Notes under the pieces: generated by a model | Seen by the model: the letters and a program-made list of their open reading frames with translations, nothing else | The model's database searches: none | What the model was told of the DNA's origin: nothing | Translations under genes and position numbers: made by a program | In this document: one piece after another, positions 44,904 through 53,804 of the stretch | Numbering within the stretch: the stretch's first letter is position 1 | How the letters are laid out: every line of letters starts with the position of its first letter | NCBI GenBank assembly: GCA_021157415.1 | Contig: JAGGWN010000072.1 | Span: 1 to 64,000 of the forward strand | Length of the DNA: 64,000 nucleotides | Reading direction: 5' to 3' | DNA from: Bacteroidales bacterium | GTDB lineage: Bacteria; Bacteroidota; Bacteroidia; Bacteroidales; VadinHA17

Positions 44904-45006
44904 CGTTGGCATACCATGGTCATTTGTTTGCTTAGCAAACGTAATTAGCTTTTCACTTTGTTCAAATCGCAATGTCGCAATGAGTCATTTCTTGACAAAA
45001 TTTATT
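44904..45006. repeat. Intergenic repeat, copy B
   Basis: Begins CGTTGGCATACCATGGTCAT, one base different from copy A at 27684 over 20 bases, and goes on with TTTGCTTAGCAAACGTAATTAG and TTGACAAAATTTATT. It carries the tandem octamer TCGCAATGTCGCAATG where copy A has a palindrome. Two diverged copies in gaps suggest a small interspersed repeat family. Confidence 0.55.
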
Positions 45007-45087
45007 ATTACGCCCATGCCTTTCGCATGTAAAGCCAACTAATTTCAATTCATATTTCACATACAATCTTTTTCCCTTACCTTGATT

Positions 45088-47319
45088 TTATTTTACAGAT
45101 AAGTTTTTCTTTAACCGTAGATCCTCCGAAGAGCTCCCGACCAACAATTCATAATTTCCGGGATCCGTGCCGAAGCTTTCTTCACCGGGATGATAAATGG
45201 CCAGGTTGTTTATTGCCAGAGGAATATTTACTACCTTATCTTCTCCTTTTTTCAAAAAGACACGGCTGAATCCTTTCAGGGAGCGTCTGGGACCGTTCCG
45301 GTCAGCCGGATTCCGTACATAGAGCTGCACCACCTCTTCCCCATCGTAGTCTCCGGTATTTTTAACCGCTATCTGCACGTTTATGGTATCGCCTGTGACG
45401 GTTTCTGTTTTGGAGAGGGAGAGGCCGGTATAATCAAAAGAGGTGTAGCTTAATCCATATCCGAAAGGATATAAAGGTTTTCCTGTAAAGAAACGGTACG
45501 TACGGCCTTTCATAAAATAATCCGTAAAGGGAGGCAGGTCATTCACCGAACGGTAGAAAGTCACGGGCAGTCTTCCTGCCGGGTTATATTTCCCAAAGAG
45601 GATGTCAGCCAGGGCTGTGCCTCCTTCCTCCCCGGGGTACCAGGCCATCAGGATAGCCGGAACATGTTCTTCGGCCCAGTTGACGGCCAGGGCACTTCCT
45701 CCGGTGAGTACCAGTACTACCGGTTTGCCCGTGGCATAAACAGTCTTTAGCAGTTTTTCATAAGGAGCAGGAAGTTTCAGGCTGGTACGGTCGCCTCCCT
45801 GAAAGCCTTCCATTTTTATGGGCATTTCCTCCCCTTCCAGCCTGGGAGAAATACCCACCACAACAACTGCCACGTCTGCCTTCCGGACATCATCCACAGC
45901 CTGACGTATCAAGGCATCTCTGTTTTTTTCAATATCTGATGCAGCCTTTTCCGCGTTTTTGTTCTTCTTCTTTCCGGCCAACTTTTCTATGGGTTCTACT
46001 CCTTTTGCCCACAGCACATTCATTCCTCTGGATTGAGCTTCTTTTTTTATCCCTTCCAAAAAATTCACCGCGTGAGAAGGGGTTCCATGGTAGTTTCCCA
46101 GTAATACATCCATATTATCAGCATAGGGCCCCACTACCGCCAGGGTATGTATTGCTTTGGACAGAGGCAGAATATGATTCTCATTTTTCAGCAGCACCAT
46201 ACTTTTACGGGCCACCTCTGCGGCCAGTTTTCTATGTTCCGGTGTATCATTCAAGGAATACGGAATTTGTGCATACTTAACTTTTTCAGGTGGGTCGAAC
46301 ATCCCCAGCAGGAAACGGGCTTTCATCAATCTTTTTACGGCCACATCTATTTCTTTTTCACTAATAAGACCCTGTTCCACCGCCTTTTTCAGGGAGCCGT
46401 ATTCATTGCCGCAATCCAGGTCACAACCTGCTTTTACGGCCATAGCCGAAGCTTCTTCGAGAGAATTTGCTTTTTTATGCCCGGACATAATATCACGGAT
46501 GGCTCCACAGTCGGAGACGACATAGCCTTTGAAGCCCAGTTGTTGCCGGAGGATGGTATCGAGCAGGTAATGACTGGCATTGCAGGGAACCCCCTTGTAA
46601 GCACTGTAAGCACCCATCACCGAATATGCCCCGCCTTCGCTGACCGTAGCCCGGAAAGCGGGCAGATAGGACTCATAGAAATCTCTGTCCGAGGTAACAG
46701 CATTGAATCCGTGCCTCAGCGGCTCGGGACCGGAATGCACCACAAAATGCTTGGGCGTGGCAATCACTTTGAAATACTTAGGATCATCTCCCTGCAGTCC
46801 TTGTACAAAAGCCACGCCGATCCTGGATTCCAGGAACGGGTCTTCGCCGTAAGTCTCCTGTCCCCTGCCCCAGCGTGGATCCCGGAACAGGTTGACATTG
46901 GGCGACCAGAATGTCAGCCCCTGATAACGGCCATGCTTACCGTTCCTTACATCTTCGTGATGTTTGGCCCTGGCTTCGGTGGCAACCACATCTGCTTCCT
47001 TCCGGATGAGCTCCGGATCCCAGGTAGCAGCCATAGCGATGGCCTGCGGAAAAACCGTAGCCACCTTGTTACGGGCCACGCCATGCAAACATTCGCTCCA
47101 CCAATGATACTCAGGAATCCCAAGGCGGGGTATGGCAGCTGCATGACTCTGCATCTGGCTGATCTTTTCTTCCAGGGTCATGCGACCGACCAGGTCGTCA
47201 ACCCTTTTATCAACAGACAGGTCCGGATTCAGAAAAGGATACTTATTAGTCTGGCAGGCAGGTGTCAGAAACATCAGAAAAAAGATGGAAATGACGGGAA
47301 GAATTTTTTTTGGATTCAT
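45088..47319 (-). CDS. Beta-xylosidase/beta-glucosidase, GH3 lipoprotein
   Basis: A 743-residue GH3 enzyme. The signal sequence ends in a lipobox (FLTPAC), so it is probably anchored as a lipoprotein. The catalytic nucleophile is Asp in GYVVSDCGAIRDIM (D270), and the substrate-binding KHFVVHS (residues ~190) is present. The SDCGAI form and RWGRGQETYGEDPFLES resemble the GH3 beta-xylosidases of plant and Bacteroidota origin rather than plain beta-glucosidases. The C-terminal Fn3-like domain (VQLYVRNPADRNGPRRSLKGFSRVFL) is present. Genes on either side are also glycosidases. Confidence 0.92.
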   Translation of the reverse strand: MNPKKILPVISIFFLMFLTPACQTNKYPFLNPDLSVDKRVDDLVGRMTLEEKISQMQSHAAAIPRLGIPEYHWWSECLHGVARNKVATVFPQAIAMAATWDPELIRKEADVVATEARAKHHEDVRNGKHGRYQGLTFWSPNVNLFRDPRWGRGQETYGEDPFLESRIGVAFVQGLQGDDPKYFKVIATPKHFVVHSGPEPLRHGFNAVTSDRDFYESYLPAFRATVSEGGAYSVMGAYSAYKGVPCNASHYLLDTILRQQLGFKGYVVSDCGAIRDIMSGHKKANSLEEASAMAVKAGCDLDCGNEYGSLKKAVEQGLISEKEIDVAVKRLMKARFLLGMFDPPEKVKYAQIPYSLNDTPEHRKLAAEVARKSMVLLKNENHILPLSKAIHTLAVVGPYADNMDVLLGNYHGTPSHAVNFLEGIKKEAQSRGMNVLWAKGVEPIEKLAGKKKNKNAEKAASDIEKNRDALIRQAVDDVRKADVAVVVVGISPRLEGEEMPIKMEGFQGGDRTSLKLPAPYEKLLKTVYATGKPVVLVLTGGSALAVNWAEEHVPAILMAWYPGEEGGTALADILFGKYNPAGRLPVTFYRSVNDLPPFTDYFMKGRTYRFFTGKPLYPFGYGLSYTSFDYTGLSLSKTETVTGDTINVQIAVKNTGDYDGEEVVQLYVRNPADRNGPRRSLKGFSRVFLKKGEDKVVNIPLAINNLAIYHPGEESFGTDPGNYELLVGSSSEDLRLKKNLSVK

Positions 47320-47343
47320 GGTGTGGTTGATTTAGCGTTGAGC

Positions 47344-47363
47344 ATTGAGAATTATTGAGAATT
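47344..47363. repeat. Tandem 10-bp direct repeat
   Basis: ATTGAGAATT occurs twice in direct succession in the 65-base gap between the GH20-like and GH3 genes. Too short to judge; it lies in the leader of GH3. Confidence 0.4.
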
Positions 47364-47384
47364 ATAAATATAGGAATTTATTTG

Positions 47385-50081
47385 TTATTGCTTTGAGTTT
47401 TTTCCGTTTAGTAATATTTCATCGGTAAAGATCCAGGCTTTGCCGCCGGCACTTTTATGCCAGGACGGCAAGGTTCCGGTATTTTTAGCATGAATCCGGA
47501 TAAACCGGATGTTTTTCCGGTGTATGGCAAATGAGAAAGGTTGTATCCAGGTACCGGTTTTTTGCCAGTCTATTCTGTTTTCCATTTTTTGTTCCTCCGA
47601 AAAGGAGTTCCCGTCTTCCGAGACAACACAGCTCACCCATTCAGGAAAAAGAATCCATGATTGCACATTCTGCAGGAAAGTGACGGTAACCGTATCAAGA
47701 TCCATGGCTTTCTTCAACCGGAGATCAGCGATCAGGTCTGTGCCTTCCAATCCCAGCCAATGTCCGTCACGGTAGTTTTTCGATCCCCGTATGCTGTCAA
47801 CCAGGCTGATCATGCCCCGGGCTGGGTATTTTTCAGAAAAGGGATATTTAAGTTTGATTTCAACTACCGGGCCGTGATAAACCCGGACCATCTTCTCAAA
47901 TACAGGATTTCCGCATTTACCGTCGTAAACCGTTGCTCTGATTCTGGTGGTATGATCCACCATAAAAGGTTCTTTATACAAGGTGGAGGAAGTATCGGGA
48001 GGAGTTCCGTCCAGGGTATAATAGATGTTATCCGCAAAAAAACTCCGGAGAGTGACTTTACGTTCCGGGGCGAAGAAGGAAGTATCTGTTTCAATGAAGA
48101 CATAACAGGGAACTTCTTTCAGGTCTTTTTCCATCCGGTCAAACTTCGCGAGGATATGATCCAGCCACCACGGCCGGTTTTCCATATTCCACAATCTTGC
48201 ATAGTCTTTCTTCATAACGGCCAGCTGGTTCTCCAGCCCCTTCAGGTTCCTTTGCAAATCAGCCTTTCTGACGTGTGTCATTTCCAGGGGATCGTTCAGC
48301 CGGTATTTGAGTTCATTTTTTCTGGCCATATACTGCGCTCTCCGGGTGGCATAGATAAGATAATCAAGATCATTCCGGTGAAAGGGAATTTTCCGCCGGG
48401 CAGACAGAAAAGCTCTTAACAATACGGAAGATTCTTTTTCCAGTCCCATGGCATCGGACAAGAGATCAACCATTTGAATCTTCGGGTTCGGTTCGATCAT
48501 AGGGCTCCAGAAAGCCTTGTCGGTGAGATGACCTGCAGAAACATACTTTTTCAGTCCGTCCAGATGGAGCATATCATTCGCGATACCGGCATCCGTACCA
48601 TAGTAAAGCGGGTCAAAGGCCCTTGTAAATGATTGAAACCTCAGGTTCATCAGAGAGTCGTTTTCTTCACGTACCGGTTTCCAGGCACATGCCACACCCC
48701 AGGAGAGAGGGAACCAGTTGTACGAGAAAAAGTTCTCTCCATCGTCGTCCCAGGTAGTGTTCATCATCCCCAGGGCACTCATATTCACGCCGTCTCTGAC
48801 AAAATGAGAGATATTCACCTCGGCCGTGGACAGGTCAGGAAAAATGCGGTTCCAGCAACTTACCCCCGGACAGACCCAAAAATTCATGCCTGCCTTTTGG
48901 AAGGGTTCAATCATAAATTTAAAAGAAGGAGCAGACTGATAAGCCCAGGGCAGAACAACCACATCATCCGGTAATTTAGAGATGATCTCCGGATAATCGG
49001 CGGCAATATCCCCCCACATCAGGATGATTTTGTGGAAGGGTTTCAGGATCTGCACAAGTTTATTAATATGATAAGCATATACCCCGGCAAGTCCCATGGT
49101 GTCCACCATTGTTTTGGCAGGTCCGCTGCCCAGGCCAAATACTTCGTCACAGTTGATCATAAAAAACCTGCTGTCGTAGGCAGAAGCGATTTCGCGCAGG
49201 ATGTCTCCCAACAGATCATAGGACTCCGGGAAAGCGGGAGAAATCACGGAAGGAGTCTCAGCCAGATGAGCATAATAAGGTTTTTGGAGGATCTTCCCGA
49301 AATGACCGAAAGCCTGAAAGTTTCCCACCAAATCAATATGGTATTTCCGGGCATAGGCAGACAGTTCTTTTACCTGAGCAGCCGTAATGCCATCCGGAGG
49401 AGCGATACCGGGGTGAGATTTCAGTTTGAAAACATTTTCGGTATAAAGGGTAAAAATATTCATTTTAAAATATGACATCCTGCGTATCTCCGCTTTTAAA
49501 AACTCCATAGTCGGAATAGGTCCGCGGCTTATATCATCCTGCCAGCCGCGGTATCTCAGTGCAGGCCAGTCGGTAATATCCAGTGCCGGAATCCGGTTTT
49601 CCATCCGATTGCCCCGAACCAGTTGGCGCAATGTTTGTACCCCGTAAAAGATCCCGGTATCATTGTTGGCAACCAGGATAAGACGATCCTGGTCTATGTG
49701 CAGGACATAACCTTCTTTTCCACACTGCCCTAGTTTCCGGAGATAGGGTTCTGCAATCTTATCAAACTTTTTATCCTGTCCGGGATACCCTACCAAAAGA
49801 GATGCTTTCTTAATCGTTTGCCCGTAGTTCATATCAAAACCCAGATCCTGCTTAACCTCCCGGAAGAATTCATTTACGTCAAACAACAAGGCAGTATCGT
49901 CCGGGTTCACGATATAAACAAGTTTCTCCGGTGTAAGAGTAAATGTTGCATCATTCCTGTTGAGTATTTGCGGTTGCGGAATAAGATACAGTTGTGTTCG
50001 GTTTGTCTGGGCATACCCAAACGTAACTGCACATAACTCAAACATAATCAAGATAATAAACGATGTGAAAAATCGTCTCAT
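47385..50081 (-). CDS. Exported GH20-like glycoside hydrolase (beta-hexosaminidase family)
   Basis: An 898-residue exported protein. After a signal peptide (MRRFFTSFIILIMFELCAVTFGYAQ) comes the GH20b-like domain (LYLIPQPQIL…GYVLHIDQDRLILVANNDTGIFYGVQTLRQL) and a TIM-barrel (LRYRGWQDDISRGPIPTMEFLKAEIRRMSYFKMN). The acidic pair is NCDEVFGLG (D312-E313), but the usual GH20 HxGGDE is not conserved in the same form. A chitobiase-type segment (YYTLDGTPPDTSSTLYKEPFMVDHTTRIRATVYDG) and a carbohydrate-binding module follow. Likely substrate is N-acetylhexosamine glycans, but activity is inferred. Confidence 0.78.
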   Translation of the reverse strand: MRRFFTSFIILIMFELCAVTFGYAQTNRTQLYLIPQPQILNRNDATFTLTPEKLVYIVNPDDTALLFDVNEFFREVKQDLGFDMNYGQTIKKASLLVGYPGQDKKFDKIAEPYLRKLGQCGKEGYVLHIDQDRLILVANNDTGIFYGVQTLRQLVRGNRMENRIPALDITDWPALRYRGWQDDISRGPIPTMEFLKAEIRRMSYFKMNIFTLYTENVFKLKSHPGIAPPDGITAAQVKELSAYARKYHIDLVGNFQAFGHFGKILQKPYYAHLAETPSVISPAFPESYDLLGDILREIASAYDSRFFMINCDEVFGLGSGPAKTMVDTMGLAGVYAYHINKLVQILKPFHKIILMWGDIAADYPEIISKLPDDVVVLPWAYQSAPSFKFMIEPFQKAGMNFWVCPGVSCWNRIFPDLSTAEVNISHFVRDGVNMSALGMMNTTWDDDGENFFSYNWFPLSWGVACAWKPVREENDSLMNLRFQSFTRAFDPLYYGTDAGIANDMLHLDGLKKYVSAGHLTDKAFWSPMIEPNPKIQMVDLLSDAMGLEKESSVLLRAFLSARRKIPFHRNDLDYLIYATRRAQYMARKNELKYRLNDPLEMTHVRKADLQRNLKGLENQLAVMKKDYARLWNMENRPWWLDHILAKFDRMEKDLKEVPCYVFIETDTSFFAPERKVTLRSFFADNIYYTLDGTPPDTSSTLYKEPFMVDHTTRIRATVYDGKCGNPVFEKMVRVYHGPVVEIKLKYPFSEKYPARGMISLVDSIRGSKNYRDGHWLGLEGTDLIADLRLKKAMDLDTVTVTFLQNVQSWILFPEWVSCVVSEDGNSFSEEQKMENRIDWQKTGTWIQPFSFAIHRKNIRFIRIHAKNTGTLPSWHKSAGGKAWIFTDEILLNGKNSKQ

Positions 50082-50146
50082 GATACCATACGTTTATTTA
50101 TTTCAAAACTATATAAATTTTCATGTAAATATACACAGTCTGATTG

Positions 50147-50300
50147 AAAAAAACCTAAGCCGGCTTTCACCAAATAAGGTTCCCCTGCCTCTCCGTATCG
50201 GCAGGTACTGAATCAAAGTCACACGGGCGGGACCGTCCGAACGAAATCAACCGGAGAGCACGTCTCCGGGAAATTCATTGGATTAAAGCAAATCTTTTTC
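50147..50300 (-). ncRNA. Candidate structured RNA or leader upstream of the GH20-like gene
   Basis: Read on the minus strand, a segment ending CAATGAATTTCCC can pair over long range with GGGGAACCTTATTTGG, and the adjoining TTTGCTTT with AAAGCC. Inside are hairpins CCGGAGA-CGTGC-TCTCCGG (7 bp) and CCTGCC…GGCAGG (6 bp), plus ACGG…CCGT. The 3' end is followed by seven T. It resembles no class I can name; the B12-box-like phrase CAGTACCTGCC is in the wrong order for a cobalamin riboswitch. It is in the 515-base gap 50082-50596, which contains no gene. Confidence 0.35.
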
Positions 50301-50523
50301 CAGAGGCAAATTACAAAATTCCTACTCAAAAATGTTAAAAAAACACCCGGAAAGGATTTTTTTTCCTTAAAGCTGTAATATGATTGTCTGATAATTCAGA
50401 AAAGATAATATATCTTTATGACCGGAGCCATTGTCTGGTTGTTCAGTACATTTTCTATGAAATAAATATAAATTTTCAGCATCCGAAATATGCCAACCGG
50501 GGATGATTAGATTTTTTGTGAAA

Positions 50524-50549
50524 ACCAGATTTACCGGAGCGGTTCTGGT
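50524..50549 (+). repeat. Two-part hairpin in the GH31 leader
   Basis: ACCAG-ATTT-ACCG-GAG-CGGT-T-CTGGT: nested arms ACCG/CGGT and ACCAG/CTGGT, 48 bases before the GH31 start. A regulatory operator or leader hairpin is possible. An AT-rich palindrome (ATATTTTTAAAATAT) lies just after it. Confidence 0.45.
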
Positions 50550-50596
50550 GCATATATTTTTAAAATATAGTCTATTCAATATAAAATCTACAAAGA

Positions 50597-53500
50597 ATGA
50601 AAAAAAACTTCCTTATTTTTCTGGCACTGGTCATGCCCATGGTTTCTTTCGGGCAACAGGAAAAAAAAGTATTCTGGTCTGAAGATTTTTCCGGGGGAAA
50701 ACTGCCGGAGGGTTGGACTGTAAAAAGTTTAGGTGACAGCACGGTTTTATGGCATTGCACCGACCAGCCCTATCCCGGCTCACATCAATACAACAGGCAG
50801 GCACCGCCCATTGCGTCGGACAGCAGAGGTCATTTCATGCTTTTCAGTCCGGGCGTTAAAGTGGATAAGAACATCAATAAATGGAGAGATGCAAAGGTTT
50901 ATCCGGATGGTTATTTTACGACATCAGCCATCAACTGTACCGCTCTGAAGTCGGCCATACTGCGTTTTCAGCAAAAATTCTGTTACATTCCGTGGGGCCG
51001 GGCAAAGGGGGCCGGTTTGTATGTGGGCATCAGCAGCAATGGAAAAGACTGGAAAGACTACCCCGTCCACCATGGGGTAAAAGGATGGAAAGACAGTCCC
51101 AATCCGATGACGACCGAACTGAATGTTTCTGATCTGGTGGCCGGAGAGCCAAAGGTATATATCCGGTTTTTGTGGAAAGGATTTTTTGCTTTCTACTGGA
51201 TGGTGGATGACATCGCGCTGCTGGAAGGCTATAAACATGACCTGGGCGTCAAAGCATTGGTATCCCCGGCACCCCTGGACAACGTGTTCACGAAACAGGA
51301 CACCATCAGGGTACTTGTAAAAAATATGGGATCGGAAGATATTTTGAGGAATTACAAAGCTACCTGTTATCTTGACGGTAAAGAGATCATGACCCTGCTC
51401 GCCAAAGGGGAAGATCAACCTTTGAAAACCAATACTACGACGGAGTTAGATTTCTATCCTGTTGATTTATCACAAAAAGCCTCCTGGGACATTAAAATTA
51501 AAACAGACCTTCCGGGGGATGAAGACACTACCAACAATACGGCTGTTTTCACGGTATATTCCAAACCGGTCATGCTCGGGAAAATTACCAGCATGGCAAA
51601 AAACAAAGACGGCAGTTTTCTTTTCAGCAGTCATGAAGCCCAGGTAAAAGTTTCTTTTCTCACTACGGATATTTTCCGTATTCAACTGGCCCCGCTGGGC
51701 AAGTTTGACGATCCCACCCATGGTAAGATCGTGGTGCCACAGGATCATCCGCCGGTAAAGGTAATTCTCAAAGACGAAGGGGAATCCTATGCCATGGAAA
51801 CAAACGACATCATTGTGCGGGCCTATAAGGATCCTTTACGTTTCGGGCTGTATGACAAAGGCACGGATTTGCCCGTCTGGGAAGAAATACGACCTCTCAC
51901 CTACGGAGCTTCTACGGTACAGACTCTGTCGCGCAAGGACCGTGAATACTTTTACGGCGGTGGCATGCAGAACGGTTATTTTTCACATCGTGACAGTACC
52001 ATACGCATAGAAATCGGTGGCGGATGGAATGACGGAGGGCGCTCCAACCCGGCGCCTTTTTATCTGAGCACGGCCGGTTACGGAGCTTTTCGCAACACCT
52101 TCAAACCCGGTGTTTACAGCTTTCACGATCCGGTAACTCTAACACACAATGAATTCCGTTTTGATTGTTATTATTTCTATGGTCCTTCCCTGAAGAAGAT
52201 ACTGAATGAATACACCTCGGTCACGGGTCGTCCTTTTATGCCCCCCCGCTGGGGTCTGGAGATCGGCGATGCCAACTGTTACAACCGCAAGGGGGTCACT
52301 ACGCCGGTCGTTATCGACTCGGTAGCACGCAAATACCGGTCCCACGATATGCCCGGGGGATGGATCCTGCCCAACGACGGGTATGGCTGTGGTTATACCG
52401 ACCTGGATTCCACGGTACGCGAATTACATAAACTCGGTTTTTACACCGGTTTGTGGACGGAAAACGGGGTGGACCGGATTGCCTGGGAAGTAGGCACTGC
52501 CGGCACGCGCCTGTGCAAACTGGATGTAGCCTGGGTATACCGGGGATATGAATTTGCACTGGATGCCTGTAAGACTGCCTATCAAGGGATTGAAGACAAC
52601 TGCGACGGTCGGGGATATATCTGGTCGGTAATGGGTTGGGCCGGAACGCAACGTTATTCCACCATTTGGTCTGGCGACCAGGTGGGTAACTGGGAATATA
52701 TACGGTTTCATATTCCAACGGTCATCGGAGCGGGTCTCTCAGGATTCAATGCAGCCACCGGGGATGTGGATGGTATTTTCGGAGGTAGCGCCAAAACGTA
52801 TGTACGTGATCTGGAATGGAAATGCTTCACGCCGGTATTGATGAATATGTCGGGCTGGGCCAAGTATATGAAACAACCATACATCCATGGAGAACCCTAT
52901 ACCTCCTATAACCGGAAATACCTGAAACTTAAGATGCGCCTTACTCCTTACATCTACACTTATTGTCATAAAGCTTATGAGACGGGGATGCCTACGGTCA
53001 GGGCTATGGTGCTGGAATTTCCCGATGACCCTGTCACCTGGGGAAAAGAAACCCGGTATCAATTTATGTCGGGAAAATGGTTGCTGGTAGCCCCGGTTTA
53101 TAAAGATGAAGAAAAACGGGACAGCATATATCTGCCCGGAGGCACATGGATCGATTATTGGGACGGTACCCGGTATTGGGGTCCCAGTTGGCTGAATAAT
53201 TATCAGGCCCCTATGGACAAACTGCCTCTTTTTGTCAGGAGCGGAGCCATCATCCCGATGTATCCGGAAATGCTGTATGACAATCAAAAACCCAAAGACC
53301 CCGTCACGTTGGATATCTATCCGGAAGGCCATAGTAAATTCGTTTTGTATGAAGATGACGGAACAACACGCGAATACCAAAAGGGGGAATTTGCAAAGAC
53401 ACTTATACAGTCTGATGTGGATGAAAATACCGGCATTCTGCATATTTCCTTATACGGTAACAGGGGAACATATGACGGCATGCCCGTATCCAGAAAATAC

Positions 53501-53701
53501 ATACTTCAAATCCATATGGAAAAAGCCCCAAAAAAAATCACACTGGATAGTAGAAAACTGAAGGATCTGAAAAACGTCAAAAGATTTGAAAGAAATACGG
53601 AAGGATGGTTTTTTGATCCGACTGATCGAAAAGGAATTATTTTTATAAAAACGATGCCAATCAGTTTGGAAAAAGGATTCAAGATCGAAGTGGCAGAGTA
53701 A
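50597..53701 (+). CDS. Multidomain exported GH31 glycosidase
   Basis: A 1034-residue exported glycosidase. Signal peptide KKNFLIFLALVMPMVSFGQ; residues ~25-210 look like a lectin-type jelly-roll (FWSEDFSGGKLPEGWTV … GRAKGAGLYVGISSNGKDWKDYP); ~215-320 a CARDB-like Ig domain; ~330-540 the GH31 N-terminal sandwich (YFYGGGMQNGYFSHRD); ~548-860 the barrel (RPFMPPRWGLEIGDANCYNRKG, candidate nucleophile D643 in CKLDVAWVYRGY, acid D694 in TIWSGDQVGNW); and C-terminal sandwiches (FVRSGAIIPMYPEM). The nucleophile context is unlike the common WxDMNE. It probably acts on alpha-linked glucose or xylose. A stand-alone plus-strand gene. Confidence 0.9.
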   Translation: MKKNFLIFLALVMPMVSFGQQEKKVFWSEDFSGGKLPEGWTVKSLGDSTVLWHCTDQPYPGSHQYNRQAPPIASDSRGHFMLFSPGVKVDKNINKWRDAKVYPDGYFTTSAINCTALKSAILRFQQKFCYIPWGRAKGAGLYVGISSNGKDWKDYPVHHGVKGWKDSPNPMTTELNVSDLVAGEPKVYIRFLWKGFFAFYWMVDDIALLEGYKHDLGVKALVSPAPLDNVFTKQDTIRVLVKNMGSEDILRNYKATCYLDGKEIMTLLAKGEDQPLKTNTTTELDFYPVDLSQKASWDIKIKTDLPGDEDTTNNTAVFTVYSKPVMLGKITSMAKNKDGSFLFSSHEAQVKVSFLTTDIFRIQLAPLGKFDDPTHGKIVVPQDHPPVKVILKDEGESYAMETNDIIVRAYKDPLRFGLYDKGTDLPVWEEIRPLTYGASTVQTLSRKDREYFYGGGMQNGYFSHRDSTIRIEIGGGWNDGGRSNPAPFYLSTAGYGAFRNTFKPGVYSFHDPVTLTHNEFRFDCYYFYGPSLKKILNEYTSVTGRPFMPPRWGLEIGDANCYNRKGVTTPVVIDSVARKYRSHDMPGGWILPNDGYGCGYTDLDSTVRELHKLGFYTGLWTENGVDRIAWEVGTAGTRLCKLDVAWVYRGYEFALDACKTAYQGIEDNCDGRGYIWSVMGWAGTQRYSTIWSGDQVGNWEYIRFHIPTVIGAGLSGFNAATGDVDGIFGGSAKTYVRDLEWKCFTPVLMNMSGWAKYMKQPYIHGEPYTSYNRKYLKLKMRLTPYIYTYCHKAYETGMPTVRAMVLEFPDDPVTWGKETRYQFMSGKWLLVAPVYKDEEKRDSIYLPGGTWIDYWDGTRYWGPSWLNNYQAPMDKLPLFVRSGAIIPMYPEMLYDNQKPKDPVTLDIYPEGHSKFVLYEDDGTTREYQKGEFAKTLIQSDVDENTGILHISLYGNRGTYDGMPVSRKYILQIHMEKAPKKITLDSRKLKDLKNVKRFERNTEGWFFDPTDRKGIIFIKTMPISLEKGFKIEVAE

Positions 53702-53747
53702 TAAGAAAGAAAAAATATTCTTCGATAAATATTCATAAAATAAAAAA

Positions 53748-53778
53748 TTTGCATGTTAGTATCTATTTACTAACTTCG
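53748..53778 (+). promoter_or_regulatory. tetR promoter with an operator between its boxes
   Basis: TTTG (53748-53751), 19 bases, then TAACTTCG (53771-53778), one mismatch from TAnnTTTG: a near-ideal Bacteroidota promoter. The 20-base palindrome GTTAGTATCTATTTACTAAC (53755-53774, 7-bp perfect arms) fills the spacer. A dimer bound here would block RNA polymerase, implying self-repression. Confidence 0.75.
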
Positions 53779-53804
53779 CAGCCTGTTAAATAAAATTATG
53801 CAGA

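Noticed and set aside
44735-44938. 67-codon minus ORF in the 496-base gap
   Set aside because: No known similarity, and it runs into repeat copy B.
46147-47358. 403-codon plus-strand ORF
   Set aside because: Antisense shadow of the GH3 gene; composition and lack of any motif show it is not real.
50145-50300. Cobalamin riboswitch on the minus strand
   Set aside because: CAGTACCTGCC and GGTGAAA phrases recall it, but the order of elements is wrong and the core is incomplete; kept only as an unnamed structured RNA.
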